From Anodontia alba (Eukaryota; Mollusca; Bivalvia; Lucinida; Lucinidae): a stretch of 64,000 bases of DNA. Shown here piece by piece: positions 35,010 to 46,600 of this stretch. A program made the translations under genes and the position numbers. Numbering within the stretch: the stretch's first letter is position 1; every line of letters begins with the position of its first letter. Location: the NCBI GenBank assembly GCA_964016985.1, contig OZ024837.1:35718591-35782590 (forward strand). Direction: 5' to 3'. The notes below the pieces were generated by a model, which was not told the origin of the DNA, made no database searches, and saw only the letters and a program-made list of their open reading frames with translations.

Positions 35010-35556
35010 AGGCTAAGAGTCTAGAATGATTTAAAATTACAAGAATGTGAGGTAATTTATGGTAGAGTACAACCAGTACAGGCTTAGAGTCTAGAAAGAG
35101 TTAAAATTACAGGAATGTGAGGGAATTAATGGTAGAGTACAACCAGTACAGGCTTAGAGTCTAGAATGAGTTAAAATTACAGGAATATGAGGCAATTCAT
35201 GGTAGAGTACAACCAATACAGGCTTAGAGTCTAGAATGAGTTAAAATTACAGGAATGTGAGGGAATTAATGGTAGAGTACTACCAGTACAGGCTTAGAGT
35301 CTAGAATGAGTTAAAATTACAGGAATGTGAGGGAATTAATGGTAGAGTACTACCAGTACAGGCTTAGAGTCTAGAATGAGTTAAAATTACAGGAATGTGA
35401 GGGAATTATTGGTAGAGTACTACCAGTACAGGCTTAGAGTCTAGAATGAGTTAAAATTACAGGAATGTGAGGCAATTCATGGTAGAGTACAACCAATACA
35501 GGCTTAGAGTCTAGAATGAGTTAAAATTACAGGAATGTGAGGCAATTCATGGTAGA
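35010..35556. repeat. 70 bp minisatellite
   Basis: Eight near-identical 70 bp units (ACCAGTACAGGCTTAGAG, AATGAGTTAAAATTACAG, GGTAGAGTAC; starts at 35072, 35142, 35212 and so on). Confidence 0.95.
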
Positions 35557-35559
35557 ATT

Positions 35560-36040
35560 ATTTGCCACTGAGTGCCACTAAAAGTGAGTGAACTCAGGAA
35601 CTGATACAATCAGATCCACATCAAAACGGAAAGGAAAGCAATGATCAGGAATCGATACAATTATCCCACACCTCCCATCAGAGACATCAAAGGGAAAGAA
35701 ACACAAACACGAAATAATTGGACCCTAATCGAAATATCACTAGCAGAAAGCCAAACGGACAGTTACTTTCCCACAAAGAGGCCAAGGCTCAGAGCGCCTA
35801 CATTACATCAAAACCTATAATTGGCCAACAATATTTGCTTTGCTGTTGATCGGTCGATGACCATCATACAATTGGAAGACAAGAGCTATTACATCAAAAG
35901 TAAACATCATCGACAGCCTGCGGTAACAGCAAAGTTTTAACTCTTTCGATACCAAATTTCAAACAAAATTTGTAGTCTGCTTTTTTTCATTTTAACAAAT
36001 TATCGTTTGGAAAGACGTTTATATGTAAAGTTGAAAGACT
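35560..36040. other. No gene seen
   Basis: AT-rich, with no codon-like stretch and no strong repeat. Confidence 0.45.
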
Positions 36041-36045
36041 GAATG

Positions 36046-36116
36046 TCAAACAACATAGATCCAGATGAGACGGCTCTCTGAGCCTGAGATGTCTCATCTG
36101 GATTTATGCTGTTTGC
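36046..36116. repeat. Short foldback, family 3
   Basis: TAGATCCAGATGAGAC and GTCTCATCTGGATTTA arms with CAAACA/TGTTTG ends. Confidence 0.65.
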
Positions 36117-36349
36117 AAAAGCCTATTATAATCGCCTGTGGCAGTGAAAGAGTTATGGATCCGGTATTGGATAGCTGAAGACTGATACACTCAGCCAATA
36201 GTTACAAATTCAGCCGGATTGACCATTCATATTTGAAACAGCTGGCTAGATAAGACCTCTTTGAATCAGGTAAGCGACCAATGCCCATAGGGCTTCTTGT
36301 TTCAAAAACATTTACCCTTCTCTTGCTGAACACGACATGCCCTGCCTAA

Positions 36350-36417
36350 GCAAACAGTTTAGATCCAGATCAGTTGGCTTCTTCAGAAGCCAACTGATCT
36401 TGATCTGCACTGTTTGT
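36350..36417. repeat. Short foldback, family 3
   Basis: CAAACAGTTTAGATCC ends and the perfect inner palindrome ATCAGTTGGCTTCTTC with its inverse GAAGCCAACTGAT. Confidence 0.7.
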
Positions 36418-37017
36418 CATTAAATATGTGAAATTCTATTCATAAAGTAAATCTGATTGGCTGGAAATTAGAAGTGGGCGTGGCATCTTAATTTATTCAG
36501 CATGACAAGGGTTAAGGAATGGGTTCAAGGATTACAAAGGACCAGAAAATATAAACAACACTTAAGTGAAGTACAGAGAGGCATTTTACGGCCACCATAC
36601 GGCACAAACATTAGCAGTACTGGAGACAGATTCTAATTTCAATTACTGACTACTGAGGTACTGGATATGACGTGATATCCACCCGAGAATACTGCTAATA
36701 ACCGTGGCGAATGCGGAGGTCAATACTGATATTCAATGGTTGGTATCAACGTCATATTTTATACTTCAGTAGTCAAAAATTGTTTTATTATACAGTTTAT
36801 CTTTTCTCTTATAGACGCATAGAGGTCGGCCTCTCTGCTGGCGACGTCACTAAAAGTTGATATCTAATTTTAGAAAGTTATATACACTTGTAAGCGTGTG
36901 CAAGCCAGTGTATATCACGATATATGGACTGAGCTGAAGGCGGCTCTAAACCAATGAAAATCAATCTATTTGTAACTAATATAATAGAAGGAATAACCTT
37001 GAGAGAAATGAACACAC

Positions 37018-37452
37018 ATTATTGCATAAAAAGCAGTGTCACACGTTATTAACAGCCGTGCATTAACCGGCGAAAAGCCATGTATTAACAAGGCAATTCA
37101 TGTGCTATTAATGCAAATCTACGCAACTTTCAATAATTTCGTTCCGGGGCCACAGATTTGCTGTCGTTACGAGCTGTGTACTGCCCGGCCCTAGAACGAG
37201 CATAGTACCTGGAAATTACGTTCGCAAGACATCGGTGAAAAGGCGAAACAAAATAGCAAGAAATAACGCGAAATGTAGCAAATGTTTTCAGTTTTTATGC
37301 AATAACAGCGACCGAAAATGGTTTTGAATGCATTAACATTCGCCAGGTCCCTTGGGAGGTGTTGAAAGCAGCGGCCTTCGGGCTCGGTTTTCAACACCTC
37401 CCACGGGACCTGACGAATGTTAATGCATGAAAAACCATGTTTGATCCCTATA
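37018..37452. mobile_element. MITE family 4, copy 2 (inverted)
   Basis: Reverse-complement homologue of 21983-22429 along its full length, ending ATGTTTGATCCCTATA just downstream of the zinc-finger gene stop. Confidence 0.78.
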
Positions 37453-37554
37453 GACAACAATGAAAACAGCTTTACTATCAAGTTTTATAGGCCAACTTGA
37501 TCAACATCAGTCATTTTTGCTTGCAGATAATTTCTCATTTTTTTTTTTTTTTTT

Positions 37555-38703
37555 TTATTTTTCTGTTTTCACCAATAATGGATCAATTTCTGCAGTTTTC
37601 TGATATAAGTCAATACTATGAAAGTGGTTCTGCTGGTGCTTCTTAAGGATGGCTGCCCGACTAAAGCTTTTACTGCAAATTTCACATTTGAAAGGTTTTT
37701 GGTCTAAATGTGTTATCAGATGTTTATTGCGATCTCCAGTAGTCCGGAACTTCTTGTCACAAACATTACAAGCATACGGTCTTTCATCACTGTGAATTCG
37801 TTTGTGTGTCACCAGTGTACTAGATACGGTGAACCGAGCACCACAAACATCACACGCATATCGCTTTTCACCGGTATGTATACGTTGGTGTTTTAACAGG
37901 CAGGGGTAATCTCGAAACTGTTTACCACAGACTGAACATACATACGGTTTTTCGCCTGTGTGTGTACGTGTGTGAATGGTCAGGTCAGCTGCCTTAGTGA
38001 AACGTTTATCACAAATAGTGCAGGGATATGGTCTTTCGCCAGTATGTATACGCCGATGTTTTCTTAAGTTGCCGGAGTTTTTAAACTGCCTCCCACATAT
38101 TCCACACACGTACGGGCTCTCATTTGAATGTATAAATTTGTGAACAGTCAATGTATCTTTTCTATAAAATTTCTTGTTACAGACGTCACAGCTATGAATT
38201 CTAGGTGCTATGTGCTTACGACGATGGTTTGAAAGAAGTGAAGATGTCCTAAACGTTCGATCACAGAATTCACAACCAAAGGGTTTCTCATTGGAATGTA
38301 TCCTCTCGTGCTCCCTTAATTTCCATAATGTCAGAAATACTTTGTCACAAGTCTCACAATTATGACCACTTCCATTGTGTATTTTCTGGTGGTTCTCAAG
38401 AAATTTCATTGAGGTGAGTTGCTTACCACAAATATTGCATGTGTAACCAAGACAGTCGCTTTTGTATTCATCAGCAGTGCGGTCTACTTTTTCAGATGTG
38501 ACATCGGTAGTTATAACCACTCCAGCTTCATTCGTTACTACTGCATTTTCTGTGCCATGAACACTTATGTGCTTAGCCAACTGTGATTTCAATTTAAATG
38601 ATTGCTTGCATATACTGCACTGGTTCCGGTTCTTCAACTTCCTGTTCTGATGTTTCTGGTTTGAATCCGCTTTTCCCTGACAACTTGGAATATTTTGAAT
38701 ATC
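37555..38703 (-). CDS. C2H2 zinc-finger protein, terminal exon (11 fingers)
   Basis: This is the 3' coding exon of a multi-finger C2H2 protein, probably a nuclear sequence-specific DNA-binding factor. About 382 codons are open and end in TAA. Eleven consecutive C-x2-C-x12-H-x3-H fingers fill most of it, starting about 30 residues in. The linkers are classic or near-classic (TGERPY, TGEKPY, TGEKRY, SNEKPF, SDERPY), typical of DNA-binding tandem fingers. The exon has no ATG at its start. It opens after a clear acceptor (pyrimidine-rich tract, then TTGCAG), so it is spliced to upstream exons, with coding starting at GATATT in phase 0. A genomic run of more than 20 A follows the stop immediately and overlaps an AATAAA hexamer. 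The target sequence cannot be read from the fingers by eye. The C2H2 identity is certain; the orthologue is not recognised. Confidence 0.95.
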   Translation of the reverse strand, partial: DIQNIPSCQGKADSNQKHQNRKLKNRNQCSICKQSFKLKSQLAKHISVHGTENAVVTNEAGVVITTDVTSEKVDRTADEYKSDCLGYTCNICGKQLTSMKFLENHQKIHNGSGHNCETCDKVFLTLWKLREHERIHSNEKPFGCEFCDRTFRTSSLLSNHRRKHIAPRIHSCDVCNKKFYRKDTLTVHKFIHSNESPYVCGICGRQFKNSGNLRKHRRIHTGERPYPCTICDKRFTKAADLTIHTRTHTGEKPYVCSVCGKQFRDYPCLLKHQRIHTGEKRYACDVCGARFTVSSTLVTHKRIHSDERPYACNVCDKKFRTTGDRNKHLITHLDQKPFKCEICSKSFSRAAILKKHQQNHFHSIDLYQKTAEIDPLLVKTEK

Positions 38704-38797
38704 CTGCAATGCAAGAAGAGCATAAGAGCAAGAAAAATTTCATTATATCTTCCCATTCTACCAACCTGTTGTCCTACACAAAGCCTTTGTCTCCAAG

Positions 38798-38974
38798 ACA
38801 TTAACGCTTTGCATGCTGGGTAATAATAATTTTAGCAGAAGACATTTTGTTGTTGTTTTTTTGTTGTTGTTTTTTTTTTTCTTTTGTGTGTTTTTTTTTT
38901 TGTGTGTGTGTGTGTTTATTTTTCAGAAAATAGGTCTTGACTTTTAATGCATATTGTCTCCAAAGGAGACTATT
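38798..38974. repeat. Hairpin family 6, partial
   Basis: The left end CTTTGCATGCTGGGTAAT, AGCAGAAGACATTTTG and part of the arm (TTTTCAGAAAATAGG) remain. A TG/T-rich run is inserted. The right arm appears beyond the family-1 MITE as GAAGACAATTTTCATG (about 39270). Confidence 0.45.
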
Positions 38975-39269
38975 CATTTCGAAAACACACCTATTCAAAT
39001 ATATTGAGAATTTTACCACTAAAAAATGAAAATTTTTCAGAGGTAAAAATGCTGGTAGTTTTCATATTTCTGCTCAAAACATAGACTGTGAGTAGTTGTT
39101 AGAACTGCCTCAGTGAGGCAGTTCTAGTGAGTACCCACAATTTATGTTTGGAGCAGAAATAAAAAAAAAATTCTAATAATAATGTATATACTCCTGTAAA
39201 CCCCAGTTTTATTCTATAAAAAATGGGGTTTAAGGGGGATCAAAACTATGTATGTGTGTTTTCTTGATG
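38975..39269. mobile_element. Hairpin MITE, family 1
   Basis: Full-length, diverged copy. The apex is GCCTCAGTGAGGC, and it ends TTTTCTTGATG. It separates a partial family-6 hairpin end from the minus-strand retroelement copy. Confidence 0.8.
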
Positions 39270-39299
39270 TGAAGACAATTTTCATGAAATGTCAAAAAA

Positions 39300-41596
39300 A
39301 GTAAGAGAAAAGTCCAGGGAGTCCCACAATCACAAACCGCAGCCCTTCCCAGACCCCAAGAGGAAGAGTTAACCGACAAATCTAAACAAGCACAAACTGA
39401 ACAAACGTACGAAAAGCACTAAGCTCTCTCTTCCCCAAGCGAGGTAATCGCAATACTAAAAGGACTGAAAAACACAAGAACAAAATGACACACGGAAAGA
39501 CATACAACAAATCGCCCCATATAATAAACCACAAAGCAACAAGGAGTAAGACTAACACCGGGACCACCGCCTTCAAACGGTCGGTAGAGCAAACCTTCGG
39601 TGGTGGGGGGGGGTGGGGGTGTTTAAAGCACTTTTACAGCTAGCTAACTTCACCCTGGGTCCCGATGCTACTCTTAATACATAAATACATAAAAATTCGG
39701 TTCGCATAAAGGCTCCCAACTCAGTCAAAGCATCAAAGCGAAAACATAAAATTCAAATTAATCACTATAATAAACAAGAGGCCCATGGGCCACGGTTCGC
39801 TAACCTGAGTGACATAGCCACTGCAGACATGCAGATGTTATTCAACATTTTTCCAATCCTATCATCGCAACTAATGAAAATATCATCATCATTTGAGCAG
39901 TTCTTAGTTTTGAAGAAGAATATATGGGCCTGACAGTCAATGGAGCATGATCATTTGAATAAACTATCAATCACATTTCAACAGAAGGATCAATGTGGAA
40001 TTTGGTGGAAATTGGCTAAGTGGTTTCTGAAGAATCATGATTTTATACATGTAAACAGCACAGTGGCAGGGAAATATTATAAACCAGATGATAGCCATCT
40101 TAGATTTCCAATCAGGACAATCTTAACTACTGTTGATCTACAAGTCACTTCGATACTTTCAATATAAATGTATATGGCCCATACAAATGGGGAAGCAAAT
40201 TTGACCTTGGCCGTAAAAAGGTTAAATGTCAATGTATGACAATTATTTTAGCAACTTTAGTAGACCGCCCATTCCAGATGATATATGCAAAGATTCAGCC
40301 ACAAGCCATCCTCGGTTTTGGAGAATAAGATTTTTAAATGTTTTTTCCCATACAAATGCATAAGGAAGCAAACTTGACCTTGCCGTAAAAAGGTCAAATG
40401 TCAATATATGACCATTATTTTAGCAACTTTGTTAGACCCTCTGTCCCCGATGATTTATGCAAAGATTCAGCCCCAAAGCATCCTCAGTTCTAGAGAAGAA
40501 GATTTTTAAAGTTTTTTACCATATATGGGCATGGCGGCTATCTTGGTCAACAAACCGTGACCATTTTAGCAATCTTTTGTTACCCCTACCTAAGGAGGCT
40601 CCATATGAAATTTGAGCAAAATTGGCTCAGCGGCTACAGAGGAGAAGTTGTTTGAAATTCTGAACATTTTTTTCCCATACAAATACTTAAGGAAGCAAAA
40701 TGACCTTACCATACATAAAAAGGTCAAATGTCAATGTACGACCATTATTTTAGCAATTTTGGTAGCCCTCCCATTCCCAATGATATATGCAAAGATTCTG
40801 CCATAAGGCATGCTCGGTTTTGGAGAAGAAGATTTTTAAAGGTTTTTCCCATACAAATGCACAGGGAAGCAAACTTGACCTTGCAGTAAAAAGGTCAAAC
40901 GTCAACTTAATATAATTCTTTAAGCAATTTGGGTAGACCTCCCGTCCCCGATGGTTCCTGCAAAGGTTCAGCCCCAAGGCATTCTCGGTTCTGGAGAAGA
41001 AGATTTTTAAAGGTTTTTACCATATATGGGCGTGGCGGCCATTTTGGTCAACGGACCATTTTAGCAATTTTTCGTTCCCCCACCCAAAGGAGGCTCCAAA
41101 TGAAATTTGAGCAAAATTGGGTCAGCGGCTTCAGAGGAGAAGTCGTTTGAAAATGTTAACGGACGGACGCACGGATGGACGGACGGACGACGGAAGAAAA
41201 GTGATCACAATAGCTCATCCTGAGCAGAGCTCAGGTGAGCTAACAAAGACGAGTACTCATGGCTAATTCTACTGTATGCCAGAGTAAATGAAAACCAATA
41301 GTTGAACCACGGCGGGCCAAGCCAAAGACATATCGTCAAGCCCCAACCCACTACTTAAAGTTTTACGAAGAGGCCGTCATTGAGTCTAAGGCCCGAACCG
41401 GCGTCGTGCAATTAAAGAGTGAAGCATAGCCATCAACAATGATTGGGTTGACAACTAGGCATGCAGTCTGCCGCATAATATCCAGGCTATAGCCAATTCT
41501 TTTATAACGGTTAATAAGTTTTCTGAATTGCTCCGAAAAGTTAGATTTACCTACAATTTTTCTAAATCTGTACACTAAGTCACCGTAAAGCCTGTT
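39300..41596 (-). mobile_element. Retroelement copy interrupted by a pearl-like element
   Basis: Minus-strand copy. The reverse-transcriptase tail and UTR lie at 41243-41596 (encoding SEQFRKLINRYKRIGYSLD) and the terminal repeat at 39300-39773. The two parts are separated by the element at 39774-41242. Joined across it, they match the uninterrupted copies. Confidence 0.82.
39774..41242. mobile_element. Pearl-like element, type B-related
   Basis: Starts ACAAGAGGCCCATGGGCC and ends GCTCAGGTGAGCTA. Four to five core units of ~165-180 bp (AAAAAGGTCAAATGTC, GATGATATATGCAAAGATTC, GAGAAGAAGATTTTTAAAG) precede an ACGG microsatellite at 41158-41193. It interrupts a retroelement whose uninterrupted relatives show the empty site, with no target duplication. 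Confidence 0.88.
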
Positions 41597-42019
41597 TTCA
41601 GGGAAAATAAAAAAAAAAAATATCACCAACTTGTCATCTGCTGAATTTGCCCAGACAGTGGCAAAGGTAAAACAATGATACAGTTGTATTCTGAACAAAT
41701 ATTTATCCCTGTAAACATGACAACGATGATGACGATGATGATGATGAAGATGAGCATAATTAACCACAAGTAAAGCATATGATCTACTGTCCTTTCGAAA
41801 GCTCCCATGAAATTGTTTTGGTTGCCATTTTATCTAAAATGCAAACATAATGTTCCAGTTAGTTCTGATTGACCATATCTTATCAGAAACCATTTGTCAT
41901 TTCTGATTCTGTTTTTTTTATCTTCAATACATGTATTTACCCTTAAATGAAAACTGTCAATAATCAGCCCTTATTCGATACCCCCCGCATAAAACATAAA
42001 ACTTTTTTCTATTAAAATT

Positions 42020-42840
42020 TAAGATTCAACAAGACTCACTTTTTTAGTATTTATAATGTAGTGACCTTGAAAATAAGGTCATCACCAAAATCTATTTACA
42101 TCTTTCCCCCATCCTGATGATGTATCTGTGCTAGTCTGGTCAAATCCCAGCCATTAGTTAAAGAGATAGTGTGCACACAAACTTTTTACTGCATTAACAA
42201 GGCTCACTTTTTGAGTATTTATAATGTAGTGACCTTGAAAATAACATCAAGGTTACCAAAATCTAATCACTTCTTTGTCCCGTACTGATGATGTATCTGT
42301 GCTAGTCTGGTCAAATTCCAGCCATTGGATAAAGAGATGGGGTGCACACAAACTGTGTTAAGAAAAACTTTTACAAAGGGCAATAACTCCAAGAGAATTG
42401 GCCTCTAGCTCTTATTTTTTTCTTATGTAGGTACACCTTATTGATATCAATCTGTCTGCAGAGATTTATGAATGTCCATCACTCCGTTTTCAAGATATTA
42501 GGACAAGAGCTCTGCCAAGCGGGGCATTATATGCCCGTAGCAAGTAATAAGATGTAGCACATAAACTGGCTCCTGTATAATTCAGTGCCCCGGATATAAA
42601 CTGTGAGTGGAATTACAAAAAGAAAATTAAAACATTTTCATTGGGGGGCATAGCTTTGCTGATATTTGGTGAACTGTAACCTGTGGATCCAAGCTGGCCC
42701 AGAAATTAAGGGAGAAGTGACTTCTCCCTCCTGAGAAAATAGGGATAAGTTTGCTGCTTCTAGGGAGGTGCTTTCAGACGGAGGATACAGGACAGAAGCA
42801 TGGCTATATTATAAGCTCATGTGAGCCTTTGGCTGATTTG
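42020..42840. mobile_element. Pearl-like fragments, type D
   Basis: Two ~168 bp units (GTAGTGACCTTGAAAATAA at about 42058 and 42226) precede a segment that starts ACAAGAGCTCTGCCAAGC at 42503 and ends in AGCTCATGTGAGCC near 42840. There may be two adjacent fragments rather than one element. Confidence 0.55.
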
Positions 42841-43124
42841 TTTTTGTTTTTCCTATACTTCAATATCTGACCAATCAATAACAAAACAAAAATAAACAAC
42901 CAAAAAAAGAAAAGAAAATGCAGCAAGAAAATGTTTTGTAAAGCTTTAACTTGTTTTATACTGATTTTACGATTGTTCTTCAAGGGAGCAAACTCAGAAG
43001 AGTATTAAAAAAACAACAACAAAAATCCAAAAAGAATTATGTTTATAAGTTTTGATATTAGTCAAGCTTCTTAATTCTGTATCATTTAATAAATGTAATT
43101 TAATGAACTATTAGATAATGTAAA

Positions 43125-43830
43125 TAAGTACCAGCAAATGCTGGAAAATACTGGCAAATATTAGTCAGTTCCAACTGAATTGACCACCCTGGAATTTACA
43201 ATCAACATCATAGCTTGTAATTTCAATTGTCATGATCAATTTATCACCAGTATCAACTGATTTAAATTATTTAAGAGTTTATTTATTTGTATAAAACAGG
43301 AAATCATATATGACATTTTATCATTTCTAATCTTGCCCCTTGCTATCTTGTGCCCCTTTGAATAAACACTCTGACATTTGTTGTTTTAATAATTTAGGCT
43401 ATATCGTCTTGTTATTAGGTGTCAAAGGCCAATTGCACAGGTGAATTTTTACCTGTAATTGTTTACTTGTATTTTAATGCTACTGAGTTTAATCCTAAAT
43501 AATAAAGGTGACTTTTTTTTAAATTCGTATTATTTTGAAATAATTTCAAAATTTTAGTCTTTAATTCACTTTTTGTGCTATTTCAACATGCTTAAATTGT
43601 GAAATATTTGATTCTATATGATGATAATCTTACATAAAAATTACCCTAAAAAAAACTTTAAGTCACTTAGTTTGATTATATAGTATCTAAAGTCAACTTG
43701 GTAAAGAATTCTGTAGCTATTTCAAAGTGAAAAAGTTCAACTGACCAGTATTTGCCACTTTAGGAGTATTTTCCAGACCGGTAAATACCACTGGTTAATA
43801 CCGGGGGTGGAATTTACCGCCCAACCTTGA
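43125..43830. repeat. Dispersed repeat, longer copy with inverted ends
   Basis: The right part (43670-43830) matches 33660-33840. The left edge (GCTGGAAAATACTGGCAAA, CAACTGAATTGACCACCC) is roughly its inverse, suggesting a ~700 bp element. The middle is AT-rich with no ORF. Confidence 0.45.
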
Positions 43831-43859
43831 TTATTATTCCTATACTTTAGCTATCTTCA

Positions 43860-44330
43860 TCTAAAACCACTGGGCAGAATTTAATCAAACTTGCTACATG
43901 ACTTCCCTGCCTGGTACATTATTTGTCCAGCCATCTGTCTACCTGTTTGTCTCACAATCTCCACCTAAACCACTGGGCAGAATATAACCAGACTTGCTAC
44001 ATGACTTCCCCACCATAGTAAGAGTGTGCAACAGCCATATTATTTTTCCATCGATCTGTCTNNNNNNNNNNNNNNNNNNNNNNNNNNNNNNNNNNNNNNN
44101 NNNNNNNNNNNNNNNNNNNNNNNNNNNNNNNNNNNNNNNNNNNNNNNNNNNNNNNNNNNNNNNNNNNNNNNNNNNNNNNNNNNNNNNNNNNNNNNNNNNN
44201 NNNNNNNNNNNNNNNNNNNNNNNNNNNNNNNNNNNNNNNNNNNNNNNNNNNNNNNNNNNNNGGTGTGCCACAGCCATATTATTTTTCCATTGATCTGTCT
44301 GTCTGTCCGTCATACTATTAGAAACATTAC
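43860..44330. repeat. Tandem repeat across an assembly gap
   Basis: The unit contains CCACTGGGCAGAAT, CTTGCTACATGACTTCCC and AACAGCCATATTATTTTTCC. The gap (200 Ns, 44062-44261) falls inside it, with GCCATATTATTTTTCCATCG on one side and nearly the same on the other. Confidence 0.75.
44062..44261. other. Assembly gap (200 N)
   Basis: Exactly 200 Ns, a likely fixed-size placeholder. The true length is unknown. Confidence 0.97.
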
Positions 44331-44425
44331 ACTGAGTGTGAGGATTTTGTAATGGTATGCCATCAACTGTCCAGTCTAGTTTCCTTTAAGATCATTAAGC
44401 CCATTCTGGTTACTTTGAGAGGGCA

Positions 44426-44716
44426 CATTAGGAAAACACGCCTATTCAAATATTTAGAAACTTTCACCTCCAAAAACTGAAACTTTTCAGATAAAACAAC
44501 TCTTGATATTTTCCATATATCTGCTCTAAACAAAGATTGTGGGTACTTGTTAGAACTGCCTCTCTGAGACAGTTCTAATGACTACCCACAATCTATGTTT
44601 TTGAGCAGAAATAAGAAAAATAATGAAAAATAATGTATACCCCTGTAAACCCCAGTTTTACTGTATAAAAGTGGGATTAAAGGGAGTCAAAATTATATAG
44701 ACATGTTTTAGTGATG
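44426..44716. mobile_element. Hairpin MITE, family 1
   Basis: Full-length, diverged copy in the last intron of the zinc-finger gene, starting CATTAGGAAAACACGC. The apex is GCCTCTCTGAGAC and the arms differ at several positions. Confidence 0.8.
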
Positions 44717-45090
44717 ATAAACACCCTCGCAAACTTGATCTGCTGTATATGAAGGGACAATAAAATTTTCGTTCTCTTGAGTTTTCTTTGTTTACAAACA
44801 CAACCTTTTAGCTTTCTGTTTTACTTCACTGCAGCTGGTGTTGCATGTATGTAATGTGTGGCAGCGGCTAAACATTTCACCATACTTCACCATAGTGCAG
44901 ATTATACTTTTATTTCCTTTGGGTTCATTGAGCCCATTCTGTTAATTTGAAAACCAAATATACCACTAAGCATGTGCTAAGGGGCAAATACAGCCTTGCA
45001 AACCACATAACTCATTTTCATTCTTTTGTGTAGTCTTTGTTTCCAAAGGCAACCTTTTAGCTTTTTATTTTACAGGAATGACTGTTTTAC

Positions 45091-45323
45091 AGAGATTTGT
45101 ACTGTATCAGACTGACTACTCACATTATCTAGAGAAGAATCACCATCACTATCACCATCAAACAGACTTGTTCTGGTAGTGTCAGAGTTAACAGGTCCAC
45201 TCTGGTAGTCATCATCCGGTTTTATAATAGCTACAACTTGATTAGTTTGATCAGATGTCTCTTGATCAAGTGATTCTGTTATCCTCACAATATCTTTCTC
45301 TGTTTTAACCACATTTTCTTCAT
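45091..45323 (-). CDS. Upstream exon of the zinc-finger gene (acidic linker)
   Basis: A predicted internal exon of 233 bp. Its acceptor is GTATTTCAG and its chosen donor is TCT|GTAAAA. The first two bases complete a GAT (Asp) codon with the final G of the exon at 49813-49957, and it ends in phase 0, matching the finger exon at 38703. It encodes about 77 residues rich in Asp, Ser, Thr and Glu, including the stretch VVKTEKDIVRITES and a run like DGDSDGDSSLDN, so it is a low-complexity acidic linker with no recognised domain. If the donor is not used, the frame ends at a TAA 12 to 18 bases further on, which would give a short isoform without fingers. The matching phases on both sides support this exon; no transcript evidence is available. 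Confidence 0.75.
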
Positions 45324-45778
45324 CTGAAATACAGTACAAACTTCTGACAAACACAACTAGATTGCGCAGTCCATGGCACGCCATTGCAAAAGTCTACGCA
45401 TGGTGCAAATGTTGCTAACTGTGGGACAGAACAAAAATTATGTCGCTCTTGCACATCTTTACCATGTGGGAAAGTCATGTAGCAAGTTTAGTTGAAATCC
45501 CCCTAGTGGTTTTGGAGGAGATGGACAGATTGACTGATGTGACGGAGGGATGGATGGACAGAAAAATGATACTGCTCTCACACAACCTTACCATGCAGGG
45601 AAGTCATGTAGTCGGATGGGCAGACAGAGGAGTTCATAATAACCTTATGGTTTTCTCTTTGTTGTTCTTCGTATGCGCATTTGTATTCCTTCTATTTGGG
45701 CTACAGACATGTGTTTTTTGTCTGAAGCTTCCTAAAGGTTTCTTACTACATGTCTGCGAATAGCAAACATAGCAACAG

Positions 45779-45955
45779 ATAAGGTGCTTTTTTCATCCAA
45801 AAAATGCTGATAGCTTTCTTATTTCTCCACGAAAACATGTTGTGGGTACTCATTAGAAGCGCCTCGCTGAGGTGCTTCTAATGAGTACCCACAACATATG
45901 TTTTTGTGGCGAAATAAAAAAAAATATTATGTGGATACCCCCTCTTATATGTAGC
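45779..45955. mobile_element. Hairpin MITE, family 2
   Basis: Left end ATAAGGTGCTTTTTTC, outer arm TTCTTATTTCTCCACG, palindrome TTGTGGGTACTCATTAG with apex GCCTCGCTGAGGTGC, then a right end near CCCCCTCTTATATG. It shares the GTGGGTACTC..TTAGAA core with family 1 but has different termini. Confidence 0.75.
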
Positions 45956-46084
45956 TATGAGCAAAGGCTCTGGAGAGAATGTGCTTATGCGCTTTTACTG
46001 GCTGCCGATGTGATAAGTACCCTTTTCTTATGTGCTGGCTAACATTTGTCCAATGCATGAAAAGAGTTCTTATCATAGCTAACA

Positions 46085-46600
46085 TATTGGGGGATGGGTG
46101 TGGGGTGGGGGGGAGGCGGTGTGGTTTCCACATAATATTTTTCTTATTTCCCAGTGAAAACATACAGTGGGTACTCATTAGAATTGTTTTGTGTTGAGGT
46201 TTATACGACCAAGTTAGCCCAATAGGATCATGTCTAGTGTGGTCAGTTTACCTAACCACACTTAATCTTTTAAGCAGTTAACCAGTATTGTGTATATTTT
46301 TTTACCAGAAACTGACCACTGCCCTGTTTGAATCAGCAGAGGGGAAAGAATGACCGTAGAAAAAATTTCATGATCAATCTCCACAAAAGACTGTTGCTGA
46401 CCAGATGGAGGTCGAACCCGCAACCTCCTGATCACCAGTCAGAGGTGCATCCAACTGAGCCACCGAGGCTGGCTACTCCTTAGAAGCAATTTGCTAAGTA
46501 TTTTGCTAAGGCACTTCTAACGAGTACCACAGCATAAGTTTTCAAAGGGAAACAAGAAAACCATTAATACGTTTTGGCTGGAGAAAGTGCCTTATCTGGA
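46085..46600. mobile_element. Hairpin MITE, family 2, split by a SINE
   Basis: The left half (to 46183) and right half (from 46474) form one hairpin element interrupted at the TACTC.TTAGAA step of its arm. The right terminus carries AAAGTGCCTTATCTGGAGC. Confidence 0.65.
46184..46473 (-). mobile_element. tRNA-derived SINE
   Basis: A minus-strand copy. The head has box A (GTGGCTCAGTTGGATG) and box B (GGTTCGACC), and the tail ends in CCTCAACACAAAAC. It is flanked by 12 bp duplications (TACTCATTAGAA at 46172, TACTCCTTAGAA at 46474) inside a family-2 hairpin arm. Confidence 0.85.
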
